Of a stretch of DNA of 22,889 nucleotides, positions 13,774 through 22,728 are shown piece after piece. The DNA comes from Anaerolineales bacterium UBA3905. GTDB lineage: Bacteria > Chloroflexota > Anaerolineae > Caldilineales > Caldilineaceae. The translations under genes were made by a program, and so were the position numbers. Under the pieces are notes generated by a model. It was not told the origin of the DNA, searched no databases, and worked only from the letters and a program-made list of their open reading frames with translations. The stretch lies in NCBI GenBank assembly GCA_002391565.1, contig DGFH01000145.1:1-22889 (forward strand), read 5' to 3'. Numbering within the stretch: the stretch's first letter is position 1; every line of letters begins with the position of its first letter.

Positions 13774-16700
13774 ATGCTTGGAAATCTATCCACCGGCGCG
13801 ATTGCCTTTTTAGTCGGCGCCGTCACCGCGATTCTGCTCTATCTTGCCTTTTTATGGTGGCGCAACCCGGTGCTGATGAAGATCGGGCTGCGCAATCTGA
13901 CGCGGCGCAAAGGACAGTCGGTGCTGATCGTCATCGGCCTGACCCTGAGCACCATCATCATCATCAGTTCGCTGGGCGTGGGCGACACGCTGCGCTTCTC
14001 GGTGCAGAAGCAGGCGGTTTCCGCCTACGGCAAAGTGGACGAGATCATTGCGCCGCCGCTGTTGTCGATGCTGGCAAGCATGGCGAATCCTAACGTCGAT
14101 CCTGCCCAGGCCGAACAGACGCAGGCGACGTTGGACAGCCTGATGCAGGGCGGTCTGGAGAGTGTGTTGGCGCTGGCGCAAGGCGGCCTGCCCTCTATCA
14201 GTGCGGATCGGCTGGCGCGGCTGCGCACGGCGGCGACGCAAGAGCCCCTGATCGACGGCGTGGCCGGTTCGATCGTCTTCCCGACCATTATCCGCAATGT
14301 CAGCACCGGGCAGAGCGAGCCGCTCGGCTTCATCTTTGCCGTGGACGACGACTACACCGGCGAGTTCGGGCTGACCAGCGTCACGGGCGCGCCGCTGACG
14401 ATGGCCGCACTTCAGCCCGGCGTCGGCAACATCTTTGTGCAGGCGAGCAACCTCTTTGCCGTCGTGCCCGCGCTGACGGAGCAATTCGGCCAGTTGCAGG
14501 CGTCGCTGCCCCTTTCCGACACGCTGTCAGGCCTCGATGTGGCGACGGCGCTGGCCGGGTTGGGCGCGCTCTTCACCACTGTCGATCCTGCTGCACTGCC
14601 CGACGTCAGCATCAGCCTGGCGACGCTCGAAGCGCTGGGCGTCGATACGGCGCCGCTGCGCGCGCTGGGCAAGGAGAGCCTGACGCTGCAGGAGATTGCC
14701 GCCTTGTTGCAGGCGGCGGGCGCACAAGTCGCCTCGACCGGGTTGCCAGATGAAGCCCAATCTGTGACCGGCGCTGTGACCAACGCGGTGACCGGCACGC
14801 TGTCGATTCCGCTGGCGGGCGTCATTAGCGGCGCTCAGGCGGCGGATGACGCTACCGTGCTCGAATTTGACCCGACGCAACTTGACCCGGCCGGCGCACT
14901 GGGGGCGTCGATGTCCACCCTGGCCGCTGACCTGCTGCGCGCCATCAACCTGAATACGCTCGGCTACACGCTGGACAACATGCTCGGCCAATACGGACTG
15001 CAACTGCGGCAGGGCGATCTTTACCTCAACCGCCTGGGCGCTGAACGGCTCAACGCCACCACCGGCGACCTGCTGGAAATCTACATCGGCCCGCTGCCTG
15101 TGCGCTTTCGCGTGCGCGCCGTGGTCGATCAGGCTGGGCCGCTCAGCGCGTTGACGCCGGTGGTGATGCTGCGGCTGGACGAGGCGCAGCAGTTGCTCTT
15201 CATGCCCGATCGCGTCAACTCGGTGCTCGTCTCCAACCTCGGCGACGAGATGAGCTCGATGCAATACACCGACGCTGTGAGCAAGCGGTTGGCTGTGCTG
15301 GCGCTGGATGATGACGCCGTCGCCACGATTGCGGGCGTGCTGGCGCGTCCCGATGTACAGGCGCAGCTGAAGACGCTCAGCGCCGACCTGCCCGACGTGG
15401 GCCAGGTGCAGATCGAGGACGCCGACGAGATGCCACCCATGTTGGCCGGTATCATTGAGAATATGCTCAGCATGTTCAACATCGAGCAGATGACGCGGCA
15501 GGATGCGGAAGGCTTGTTGGCGGCGGCTGCCGACAACGATGTGCCCGCGCTGCGCGAGTTGCTGGCGCGCATGACGGTGCGCGAGTGGCTGCTCACCCTG
15601 GAACTGCCCGCTGAGGTCAGCCGCGAGTTCGCCACAGCGGTTGCCAATCTCAACCAGTTTGAGCAGATCGAGCCGCTCAACAAGCAGACCATCGTTTCGG
15701 CGGCGAATGTGGGCGGCGGCATCTTCTCCACCATCTTTAGCATCTTCGGCGTCTTTTCTATCCTGGCGGCGATCCTGCTGATCGTGCTCATCTTTGTGAT
15801 GTTGGCCGCCGAACGCCGCGTCGAGATCGGCATCGCGCGTGCTGTGGGTGTACAGCGCAGCCAGATCGTCCAGAGCTTCATGGCGGAGGGCATGGTCTAC
15901 AACCTGCTGGCGGCGGCGTTAGGCGTGCTGCTGGGCATCGCCATCACTTTCGCCATGACGCAATTTATCGGGCGCCTCTTCAACGACCTGACCGGCGCGA
16001 TCAATGCGCAGGCAGGCGGCATCTTTGCCGTCAGCTTTGCCATGTCGTGGGAGTCGATCGTCGTGGCTTATTGCAGCGGTGTGTTGATCACCTGGCTGGC
16101 GATGACGCTCTCCTCGTGGCGGGTGACGCGTATGAACGTGGCGACCGCGATTCGCGGTCTGTCGGATGAGGCGGAGGCAAAGCGCCGGTCGTGGCTGGCG
16201 AACGGCTGGAGCTGGCTATGGCCGCTCATCATGCTTGGCGCCGGCGGCTACCTGTTGACGCAGGCGCTGGCAACCAACTCGCTCAGCCTGATCATGATCG
16301 CGGCGACGGTGCTGCTGTACGGCCTCACCGTGCTCGTCGGGCGCATCCTGGAGGAGACGCCGATCCGTAACGAGACGGGCTATCGCATCGTCTACTCGCT
16401 GCTCGGCGTGGGGCTACTGCTGATCTGGACGCCGCCCTGGTATTCACTGGCGCCGCAGTGGTTCCCGGATCGCTTTGCGTGGGATCCGACGCAGGCGCCG
16501 ACTGTCTTCACCTTTGGCGGCCCGATGATCATTATCGGCGCCATTCTGGTGATCATGTTCAACGCCACCGTGCTCAGCGCCTTGCTGGGCGCCATCTTGA
16601 GCTTCGTGCCTTCGTTGCGCCCTGTCTTGCGCACGGCGATTGCGTACCCGCTCAGCAGTCGTTTTCGCACCGGCATGACGATGGTGCTCTTTGCCATGAT

Positions 16701-17985
16701 CATGGCGACGGTGGTGGTGATGGCCGTTGTGATCAGCACCACGCAGTCGCTGACCCGTCTCGACGACCGCCAGACCGCCGGCTTTGAGATTCAGGTCTCG
16801 CCCACGTTGCTCAGCTTCTTCAACCCGGTGGAGGATTTCCCCACGGCGCTGGCCACGCTCACCAACGACCCTGTGACAGCGCAGGTGGCGACGGTTGGCC
16901 TGGTCACGGAGCAGCCGATGGAAGGACGCGTCGATGGCGGCGTCGCCGGCTTTGCGCGCACCAGCCTGGCGGGCGTTAACGCCGGTTTTGTGACGGCAGC
17001 GCAGCAAGTTTACCACTTCCGCAGCCGTGCGCCGGGTTTTGAGAACGATGCCGCCGTATGGGCGGCGCTGCACACGCGCGACGATGTTGTGATCGCTCGC
17101 CCGGAACTCTTCCGCACTCCAGCGTCGCCGCTCTTTGGCCCGCCGCCGGAAGAAGAAACGACAGGCGCCCCGCTCCTGATCGGCGGCGATGATGCGGCTA
17201 TGGCGCAACGCCGCAACCGCCGCGAAGATTTCTTTGGCCCGCGTCTGTACATCGAAGATGGCGCAGACGGGCGCGCATTGGGCGAACTTTATCTGACGCT
17301 GGCAACGGAGGGCGCCGACGGTGTGCGCCGCACCCGGCGCGTGCAGGTGATCGGCGTGCTCGACGAGGAGAGCAATCTCGTTGAATCGACCTTGATCGGC
17401 AGTGAAGCGACGCTCGCCAAATTGCGCAGTGCGCCAGTCACGGGCGACAACATCTACGTTAAGGTGCAACCAGGGCTGGATGCACGTCAGGTGGCGGGCG
17501 AAATCGAGCGCGCCTTTGTCTCCAGTGGTCTTGATGCGGTGGTGCTGGCCGAGCAGTACGCGCAGCGTCAGCGGCTGACCGGCGGCGCGCTGCAGTTGTT
17601 GCAGGGCTTCATGGCGCTGGGGTTGCTGGTCGGCATTGCCGCGCTTGGCGTGATCTCGACGCGTTCGGTCTACGAGCGGCGGCAGCAGGTCGGCATGTTG
17701 CGTGCGTTGGGCTACCAGCGAGGCATGGTGGGGCTGAGTTTTCTGATCGAGTCGAGTTTTGTATCGGTCACAGGGCTGTTGATCGGTGCAGTCACCGGCG
17801 TCGTGCTGGGCGGCAACCTGGTGACTGCGTTCTTCCCACAGATCGGCGAAAGCGCCGTCACCATTCCCTGGCTGCAAATCGGGCTGGTAGTGCTGGGCGC
17901 CTACGCCTTCTCGCTGTTGACGACGATTGCGCCAGCGTGGCAGGCGGCGCGCATCTACCCGGCGGACGCACTGCGCTACGAGTAG
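13774..17985 (+). CDS. Large FtsX/MacB-type ABC transporter permease (1403 aa)
   Basis: This permease has two FtsX modules. TM1 (9-28) and TM2 (48-70) are followed by a very long extracytoplasmic region (about 71-645). TM helices then cluster at about 649-677, 709-730 and 762-785, followed by further hydrophobic segments near 813-833, 838-859, 872-890, 917-945 and 965-988. A second extracytoplasmic domain spans about 990-1270, and the last three helices lie near 1274-1295, 1320-1347 and 1369-1390. Cytoplasmic coupling motifs appear twice (ERRVEIGIARAVG and ERRQQVGMLRALG). The domain at 71-645 is unusually large, and its substrate is unknown. Start 13774 follows GGGAG. The partner is the ATPase upstream. 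Confidence 0.92.
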   Translation: MLGNLSTGAIAFLVGAVTAILLYLAFLWWRNPVLMKIGLRNLTRRKGQSVLIVIGLTLSTIIIISSLGVGDTLRFSVQKQAVSAYGKVDEIIAPPLLSMLASMANPNVDPAQAEQTQATLDSLMQGGLESVLALAQGGLPSISADRLARLRTAATQEPLIDGVAGSIVFPTIIRNVSTGQSEPLGFIFAVDDDYTGEFGLTSVTGAPLTMAALQPGVGNIFVQASNLFAVVPALTEQFGQLQASLPLSDTLSGLDVATALAGLGALFTTVDPAALPDVSISLATLEALGVDTAPLRALGKESLTLQEIAALLQAAGAQVASTGLPDEAQSVTGAVTNAVTGTLSIPLAGVISGAQAADDATVLEFDPTQLDPAGALGASMSTLAADLLRAINLNTLGYTLDNMLGQYGLQLRQGDLYLNRLGAERLNATTGDLLEIYIGPLPVRFRVRAVVDQAGPLSALTPVVMLRLDEAQQLLFMPDRVNSVLVSNLGDEMSSMQYTDAVSKRLAVLALDDDAVATIAGVLARPDVQAQLKTLSADLPDVGQVQIEDADEMPPMLAGIIENMLSMFNIEQMTRQDAEGLLAAAADNDVPALRELLARMTVREWLLTLELPAEVSREFATAVANLNQFEQIEPLNKQTIVSAANVGGGIFSTIFSIFGVFSILAAILLIVLIFVMLAAERRVEIGIARAVGVQRSQIVQSFMAEGMVYNLLAAALGVLLGIAITFAMTQFIGRLFNDLTGAINAQAGGIFAVSFAMSWESIVVAYCSGVLITWLAMTLSSWRVTRMNVATAIRGLSDEAEAKRRSWLANGWSWLWPLIMLGAGGYLLTQALATNSLSLIMIAATVLLYGLTVLVGRILEETPIRNETGYRIVYSLLGVGLLLIWTPPWYSLAPQWFPDRFAWDPTQAPTVFTFGGPMIIIGAILVIMFNATVLSALLGAILSFVPSLRPVLRTAIAYPLSSRFRTGMTMVLFAMIMATVVVMAVVISTTQSLTRLDDRQTAGFEIQVSPTLLSFFNPVEDFPTALATLTNDPVTAQVATVGLVTEQPMEGRVDGGVAGFARTSLAGVNAGFVTAAQQVYHFRSRAPGFENDAAVWAALHTRDDVVIARPELFRTPASPLFGPPPEEETTGAPLLIGGDDAAMAQRRNRREDFFGPRLYIEDGADGRALGELYLTLATEGADGVRRTRRVQVIGVLDEESNLVESTLIGSEATLAKLRSAPVTGDNIYVKVQPGLDARQVAGEIERAFVSSGLDAVVLAEQYAQRQRLTGGALQLLQGFMALGLLVGIAALGVISTRSVYERRQQVGMLRALGYQRGMVGLSFLIESSFVSVTGLLIGAVTGVVLGGNLVTAFFPQIGESAVTIPWLQIGLVVLGAYAFSLLTTIAPAWQAARIYPADALRYE

Positions 17986-18005
17986 CGAACAGTCTGCAGC
18001 GAGCT

Positions 18006-18220
18006 GATGTCTTCTGGGCTAATCACATAGACGCTTTGTTCGGGATCGGTGGCGACAATAGCTTTTGCGCGTCGTGGCAGTTGAACGTCGAAGGGGCGCA
18101 GTTTGCGGATGAAGATATCCACTTTGCAGGCGGTTTCGTAATGTCTGCCACAATGTCCACATCCAGCGTGGCGCGCATGACGCCGTGCAGGGAACTGGCA
18201 AGCGAGCCGCCGGCTGCGTG
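18006..18220 (-). pseudogene. Degraded nucleotidyltransferase (AbiEii/DUF6036-like) remnant
   Basis: Two minus-strand frames together carry parts of one protein. One frame (18220-18134) reads GGSLASSLHGVMRATLDVDIVADI, quoted in two overlapping pieces as GGSLASSLHG and RATLDVDIVAD. Another frame (18128-18006) reads KVDIFIRKLRPFD and VYVISPEDI. In intact nucleotidyltransferases of this type these segments are separated by about 40-50 residues, which are missing here. The N-terminus and the usual LAKLEWYR-like C-terminus are also gone. A deletion with a frame change therefore destroyed the gene. Intact relatives act as nucleotidyltransferase toxins or defence proteins. Confidence 0.7.
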
Positions 18221-18321
18221 TCGTCCACGACGGCAAGTTTTATCCAGGCCGGCATGCGCCGCATCAATTGCAGCTGAAATTCTTCTAGCTTGGGATCGGT
18301 GTCGGAGAATAGGGCGCTCAC
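18213..18321 (-). pseudogene. 5' remnant of a small partner gene of the nucleotidyltransferase
   Basis: Starting at GTG 18321, behind an excellent GAGGAG ribosome site, the frame reads MSALFSDTDPKLEEFQLQLM, then RRMPAWIKLAVVDD. This is a typical beginning of the small (about 90-100 aa) protein I recall encoded just before such nucleotidyltransferase genes. After about 36 residues it runs into the out-of-frame nucleotidyltransferase sequence, so one deletion seems to have fused the two genes. The preserved ribosome site suggests recent decay. Confidence 0.55.
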
Positions 18322-18406
18322 GATAGCTCTCTCCTCTGCTTGTGATCAAGCGCACACACCAAATGATCCGCAAGAAGGGGATGAGGGAATTATGTTTCGG
18401 GCAAAT

Positions 18407-19561
18407 TTAAAAGAGGCTCATCTGCCGTTCCGCCAGCTTGCCGTCGAGGAGCAGGTAGGGCGCGGCTTTGCCGATGTCGCGCAGCCCCAGGTGCTGAAGA
18501 TGACCGATCTCGCGGATGCGCTGACGCCGACGCGCCGTCACAATGGCGTCGGCGGTCTTGGGGCCAATGCCGGGCACGCGCAGTAGTTCGCCTCGCTCTG
18601 CCTGGTTGACCTCGACCGGCGTCTCGCGCAGGTTTTCCTTCGCCCACGCCAGCTTGGGATCGACATCAAGCGGCAGGTTGCCGTCGCGCAAAAAGGGCAT
18701 ATCCTCCAGATTCCAGCCGTAATCGCGCAGCAAAAAACTGGCCTGATACAGGCGAAACTCGCGCTGCTGCGACACCGGCGCCAGCGTCTCGAAAGGCGTC
18801 TGCACGACAGGATGGAAAGCCATGAAGTAAGTGCGGCGCAACCCAAGCTGGTTGTAGAGATGGTCGGTGGTGTGGAGCAACTCCAGGTCGGTGTCGCCCA
18901 CCGCGCCAACGACGAACTGCGTCACGACGCTGGCGCGCAGCCCCTCCTTGCGCCGCAACTCGCTGATCCACTGCAGGCGCGGAAAGAGTTCTTGCCAGAA
19001 ATCCTTTTTGGGCGCCAACGCCGCCAGCCGTTCCGCCGTCGCCCCTTCCAGATTGATCGAGACGCGGTCGGCCAGTTGCATCGCCCGGCGCACCTGGTCG
19101 TACTCCGCGCCCGGCATGATTTTGAGATGGATGTAGCCACGATAGTTGTAACGCTGGCGCAAAATCTCGGCGGCTGCGATGATCTTGTCCTGCGTGGTCA
19201 CGCCGCCCTTGATGATTCCCGATGAGAGGAACAGTCCTTGCACCAATCCAGCGCGCTGAATGGTATCATAGGTTTTAGCCATCTCGTCTGGCGTGTAGGT
19301 GACGCGGGTGGTCTGGCTGCGTCCGGCGCGAAAGGGGCAGTAGAAGCAGTTGCGTTCACACGCGGTTGTCATCATGGCCTTGAGGATCGGCTTCTTGCCG
19401 GTGGGCGTCGACGCCTCGGAGATGCAGGGCAGCGCTTTGGGCGTGCGCGGGGGCGCCTCCTGGCGTTCCGCCGCTGGCTGATCGCCGGCCGGCTCGAAGC
19501 GCGTGGCGTCGTCGAGCAAAGAAAGTTTCTGAATGGCGTCGGGCGTTGTCCGAAAATTCAT
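18407..19561 (-). CDS. Radical SAM protein with helix-hairpin-helix domain (putative DNA modification/repair)
   Basis: This 384-aa protein has a CX3CX2C iron-sulfur motif at Cys68/Cys72/Cys75 (ACERNCFYCPF), a radical SAM barrel to about 290, and a C-terminal helix-hairpin-helix (LLRVPGIGPKTADAIV, near 320-340) that should contact DNA. It matches the family named putative DNA modification/repair radical SAM protein; the reaction is not established to my knowledge. Start 19561 gives a typical N-terminus; the frame is open further upstream across the dtd gene, which is spurious. The -10 is 6 nt before the ATG, implying a leaderless mRNA, and a LexA-like box fills the promoter spacer. Confidence 0.88.
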   Translation of the reverse strand: MNFRTTPDAIQKLSLLDDATRFEPAGDQPAAERQEAPPRTPKALPCISEASTPTGKKPILKAMMTTACERNCFYCPFRAGRSQTTRVTYTPDEMAKTYDTIQRAGLVQGLFLSSGIIKGGVTTQDKIIAAAEILRQRYNYRGYIHLKIMPGAEYDQVRRAMQLADRVSINLEGATAERLAALAPKKDFWQELFPRLQWISELRRKEGLRASVVTQFVVGAVGDTDLELLHTTDHLYNQLGLRRTYFMAFHPVVQTPFETLAPVSQQREFRLYQASFLLRDYGWNLEDMPFLRDGNLPLDVDPKLAWAKENLRETPVEVNQAERGELLRVPGIGPKTADAIVTARRRQRIREIGHLQHLGLRDIGKAAPYLLLDGKLAERQMSLF

Positions 19562-19567
19562 ACTTTC

Positions 19568-19596
19568 ATTATAAGAACAAGTGTTCGATTTGTAAA
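19568..19596 (-). promoter_or_regulatory. Leaderless promoter overlapped by a LexA/SOS-like box
   Basis: On the minus strand TTTACA (19596-19591), a 17-bp spacer and a perfect TATAAT (19573-19568) precede the radical SAM ATG by 6 nt. Within the spacer lies CGAACACTTGTTCT (19587-19574), containing the exact GAAC-N4-GTTC core of the Gram-positive-type LexA box. A bound repressor there would occlude RNA polymerase. SOS control fits a DNA-repair role for the gene. The divergent dtd gene starts 14 bp beyond and could be affected too. Confidence 0.7.
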
Positions 19597-19609
19597 GTGA
19601 GGGTGCTCC

Positions 19610-20059
19610 ATGCGCGCGGTGGTGCAGCGGGTCACTTCGGCGCAGGTGACGGTTGCGGGCGAGATCGTCGGGCAGATTGAGCGCGGTTTCCTGGTGTTGG
19701 TCGGCGTCACCCACAGCGACGGCGAGGCAGAGGCGGCTTACCTGGCGCGCAAGATCGTCGGGCTGCGCGTCTTCGACGACGACGATGGTAAAATGAATCT
19801 GAGTCTGACCGACATCGGCGGGGCGGTGCTGGCTGTGAGCCAGTTCACACTCTACGGTGACGTGCGGAAGGGGCGTCGCCCCAGCTTTATCGACGCCGCC
19901 CGTCCCGAATACGCAGAACCGCTCTATCAACGCTTTTGTCAGTTGCTGGCGGCGGAAGGCGTGGCAGTGGAGCAGGGCGTCTTTCAGGCGCATATGGAGA
20001 TCGCCCTGGTCAACGATGGCCCGGTGACGATCTGGCTTGACACGACGACGTTGATGTAG
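19610..20059 (+). CDS. dtd: D-aminoacyl-tRNA deacylase
   Basis: This 149-aa protein hydrolyses the ester bond of D-aminoacyl-tRNAs (and glycyl-tRNA-Ala), keeping D-amino acids out of proteins in the cytoplasm. Both signature motifs are present: SQFTLYGD (77-84) and NDGPVT (135-140), the latter holding the chirality-selecting cross-subunit Gly-Pro. The N-terminal MRAVVQRV is typical and the length matches the family. A GAGGG ribosome site precedes the ATG. It is transcribed divergently from the radical SAM gene with 48 bp between the start codons. Confidence 0.97.
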   Translation: MRAVVQRVTSAQVTVAGEIVGQIERGFLVLVGVTHSDGEAEAAYLARKIVGLRVFDDDDGKMNLSLTDIGGAVLAVSQFTLYGDVRKGRRPSFIDAARPEYAEPLYQRFCQLLAAEGVAVEQGVFQAHMEIALVNDGPVTIWLDTTTLM

Positions 20060-20111
20060 GAGGGGCGAGTTGCGAGGGGCAAGCATAGATGACGCCTGAC
20101 GCGCGTCTGGC

Positions 20112-20139
20112 AATTCACGATTCATCATTCCAATCCATA
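20112..20139. repeat. Short 7-bp-periodic spacer sequence
   Basis: AATTCAC, GATTCAT, CATTCCA and ATCCATA follow in 7-bp steps in the gap between dtd and the aldo/keto reductase gene. The units are degenerate, and on its own this would be weak, but it matches the heptamer style seen at 12822-12842, 13694-13756 and 21834-21893. Confidence 0.4.
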
Positions 20140-20165
20140 CTTCAAAAAATCTGCGGAGGTGTTAC

Positions 20166-21152
20166 ATGAAATACCGACCACTAGGCAGGACTGGCATGAA
20201 TGTCGCCGAGGTCAGTTTTGGCGCCTGGGCCATCGGCGGAGGATGGGGCGCAGTCGATGACGAGCAATCGATGGCGGCGCTGCATCAGGCCGTCGATGCG
20301 GGCGTCAACTTCATCGACACGGCGGATGTCTACGGCGACGGGCGCAGCGAACGGCTGATTGCGCGTCTCAAACGTGAGCGCCCCGGCGAGCAAATCTTCG
20401 TGGCGACGAAGGCCGGGCGCCGGCTCAACCCGCATGTCGCTGATGGATACACCTACGAAAACCTGCGCGCCTTTGTCGAACGCAGCCTTGTCAACCTGGA
20501 GACCGATTGCCTCGATCTGTTGCAACTGCATTGCCCACCCACTCCGGTGTATGATCGCCCCGAAGTCTTCGCTGCCCTGGATCGGCTGACTACCGAGGGC
20601 AAGATTCGCTACTATGGCGTCAGCGTCGAGACAGTGGCGGAGGCGATGAAGGCGGTCGAATATCCCAACGTGCAGACGGTGCAGATCATCTTCAATATCT
20701 TCCGCCAGAAGCCGGCGGAGACCTTTTTCCGCACTGCGCAGGCCAGGCAGGTGGGCATCCTGGCGCGTGTGCCGCTGGCAAGCGGTCTGCTGACGGGCAA
20801 GATCACGCCGGAGACCCAATTCGCCGCCGACGATCACCGCAACTTCAATCGTCACGGTGAAGCCTTCGATGTGGGCGAGACTTTTAGCGGCGTCCCACTC
20901 GACGCTGCCTTTGCCGCCCTCGAAGGTTTGCGTCCGCTGGTCCCGCCCGGCGCCACGCTGGCGCAATTCGCCTTGCGCTGGATTCTGATGTTCGACGCGG
21001 TCAGTTGCACCATTCCCGGCGCCCGGCGCCCCGATCAGGTGCTCGACAACTGCGCAGCGTCTGAGCTTGCTCCTATTGAAGAGAGCAAAATGGAAGCGAT
21101 CCGTGTGCTGTACGACACCTATGTGCGCCCCCACGTCCATCACCGCTGGTGA
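20166..21152 (+). CDS. Aldo/keto reductase
   Basis: This 328-aa NAD(P)H-dependent oxidoreductase has the family catalytic tetrad: Asp51 (IDTADVYG), Tyr56, Lys82 (ATKAG) and His122 (LQLHC). A (beta/alpha)8 barrel is expected. The N-terminal RPLGRTGMNVAEVSFG and the C-terminal SCTIPGARRPDQV cofactor-phosphate region are typical of the AKR subgroup acting on sugars and small carbonyls. The physiological substrate cannot be inferred. A GGAGG ribosome site lies eight bases before the ATG. The next gene begins 12 bp after the stop, so the two are likely co-transcribed. Confidence 0.94.
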   Translation: MKYRPLGRTGMNVAEVSFGAWAIGGGWGAVDDEQSMAALHQAVDAGVNFIDTADVYGDGRSERLIARLKRERPGEQIFVATKAGRRLNPHVADGYTYENLRAFVERSLVNLETDCLDLLQLHCPPTPVYDRPEVFAALDRLTTEGKIRYYGVSVETVAEAMKAVEYPNVQTVQIIFNIFRQKPAETFFRTAQARQVGILARVPLASGLLTGKITPETQFAADDHRNFNRHGEAFDVGETFSGVPLDAAFAALEGLRPLVPPGATLAQFALRWILMFDAVSCTIPGARRPDQVLDNCAASELAPIEESKMEAIRVLYDTYVRPHVHHRW

Positions 21153-21163
21153 AAGGAGTTCGC

Positions 21164-21757
21164 ATGTCGCAGACAAGCCACGTGCTCGCTGAATCGCCGG
21201 AGATCGATCTGGCGGTGCTGGCGGCGGAAGTGGAAGAACTGGAAGAATACATTGTCAAGGGTGAGGTCTACCGCACCTTGCGCGTGCCTACCCCTGCCGG
21301 CGTGCAACAGGTGCAGATGTCCGGCGGCGATCTGCTGACGCGCCTCTACCGGCTTGAAGGCGAGCGTGAGTCGCTGCCGGTCGAGCAACGGTCGCGCATC
21401 AAGGACCTGGCGCTGCAAGCCCGTTCCACGATCTACAGCCTGCGCACTCGCTTCCATGACCTGCTGACGCGAGAGGTGAAAGCGCGCATCGACAGTCTCA
21501 ACTGGTTTCTCGACGATGTCTTGGGCGACCCCAGGCGGGCGCGCACGGAGTATCCCTATGAGATTCGCAATCGCCAGCGCATCGCCGTCATGGTGGATGA
21601 GCTGGCGGAGGACTTCACGCCGGAACTCAAAGCGGAGCTAAAGCGCGTCGACGAACGTATCCGCCTGATCGTGCAGCCGGCGGACTTTATCTGGGATAGT
21701 CGCCTGGCGCCGCTCTTCCCGCGCGAACGCTTCTGGTATCTGTACGTCAGCCCATAA
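21164..21757 (+). CDS. Hypothetical protein, 197 aa, helical and charged
   Basis: I do not recognise the family. The product has a strongly acidic helix near 15-33 (LAAEVEELEEYI), a basic/acidic helical middle (about 60-110), a WFLDDVLGDPRRARTEYPYE segment and an aromatic end (ERFWYLYVSP). It has no signal peptide, transmembrane segment or cysteine motif, so a cytoplasmic structural or regulatory protein is plausible. Start 21164 is chosen for the AAAGGAG site; a GTG at 21149 overlaps the reductase stop and would add five residues. It lies 11 bp downstream of the aldo/keto reductase stop. Confidence 0.8.
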   Translation: MSQTSHVLAESPEIDLAVLAAEVEELEEYIVKGEVYRTLRVPTPAGVQQVQMSGGDLLTRLYRLEGERESLPVEQRSRIKDLALQARSTIYSLRTRFHDLLTREVKARIDSLNWFLDDVLGDPRRARTEYPYEIRNRQRIAVMVDELAEDFTPELKAELKRVDERIRLIVQPADFIWDSRLAPLFPRERFWYLYVSP

Positions 21758-21833
21758 TAGATGCGTGATGCGAGCGTACTGCATCTGGTGAAAGTGTTAC
21801 TGATTTCTAGGTTGACATTTTATGAGCGCAGTG

Positions 21834-21893
21834 TTGCGTATTACGTGTTGCGTGAGGGGTTCCGACACGTAGCACGCAACACGTAACACTGAA
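21834..21893. repeat. Heptamer repeats in inverted arrangement forming a 14-bp perfect stem
   Basis: TTGCGTA, TTACGTG and TTGCGTG (21834-21854) face CACGTAG, CACGCAA, CACGTAA and CACTGAA (21866-21893). TTACGTGTTGCGTG and CACGCAACACGTAA are exact reverse complements with an 18-bp loop. These are the same heptamers as at 13694-13756, here in both orientations in the gap between convergent genes. A hairpin in RNA is possible, but no T-tract follows. Confidence 0.8.
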
Positions 21894-21926
21894 AATATGA
21901 AAACTCTGCCTAGCAATCAGTAAGGT

Positions 21927-21965
21927 GGCGTGCGTCGCACTGGTCTGACCAATGCGACGCACGCC
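21927..21965. terminator. Long symmetric hairpin between convergent genes (candidate bidirectional terminator)
   Basis: GGCGTGCGTCGCA (21927-21939) pairs perfectly with TGCGACGCACGCC (21953-21965). The inner bases TGGT/ACCA extend the stem past one mismatch, leaving a 3-nt loop. It lies between the 3' ends of the hypothetical gene and plsC. Neither side has a good T-run, so termination is a positional inference; a protein-binding site or repeat element is the alternative. Confidence 0.5.
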
Positions 21966-22002
21966 TTCACGACGCCGATAGCATCGCATCTGGCGTCTGG
22001 CA

Positions 22003-22014
22003 ACGACGCCTCCG

Positions 22015-22025
<11 letters not shown>
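22003..22025 (-). terminator. Hairpin overlapping the plsC stop codon
   Basis: ACGACGCCT (22003-22011) and AGGCGTCGT (22017-22025) form a perfect 9-bp stem with a 5-bp loop; the plsC stop codon (TAG) begins in the stem and runs into the loop. It could slow or end transcription or protect the 3' end. No clear T-tract follows, so the call is tentative. Confidence 0.4.

Positions 22026-22724
<699 letters not shown>

Positions 22725-22728
<4 letters not shown>

Noticed and set aside
16444..17877. Minus-strand open frame of 477 codons opposite the FtsX permease
   Set aside because: His/Arg/Gln-rich antisense translation of a membrane-protein gene, with no family resemblance.
19562..20128. N-terminal extension of the radical SAM frame across dtd
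   Set aside because: It would overlap the whole dtd gene, and the family start, promoter and LexA-like box all place the start at 19561.
20181..21176. Minus-strand open frame of 331 codons opposite the aldo/keto reductase
   Set aside because: The plus strand has a complete catalytic tetrad; the opposite frame is a compositional shadow.
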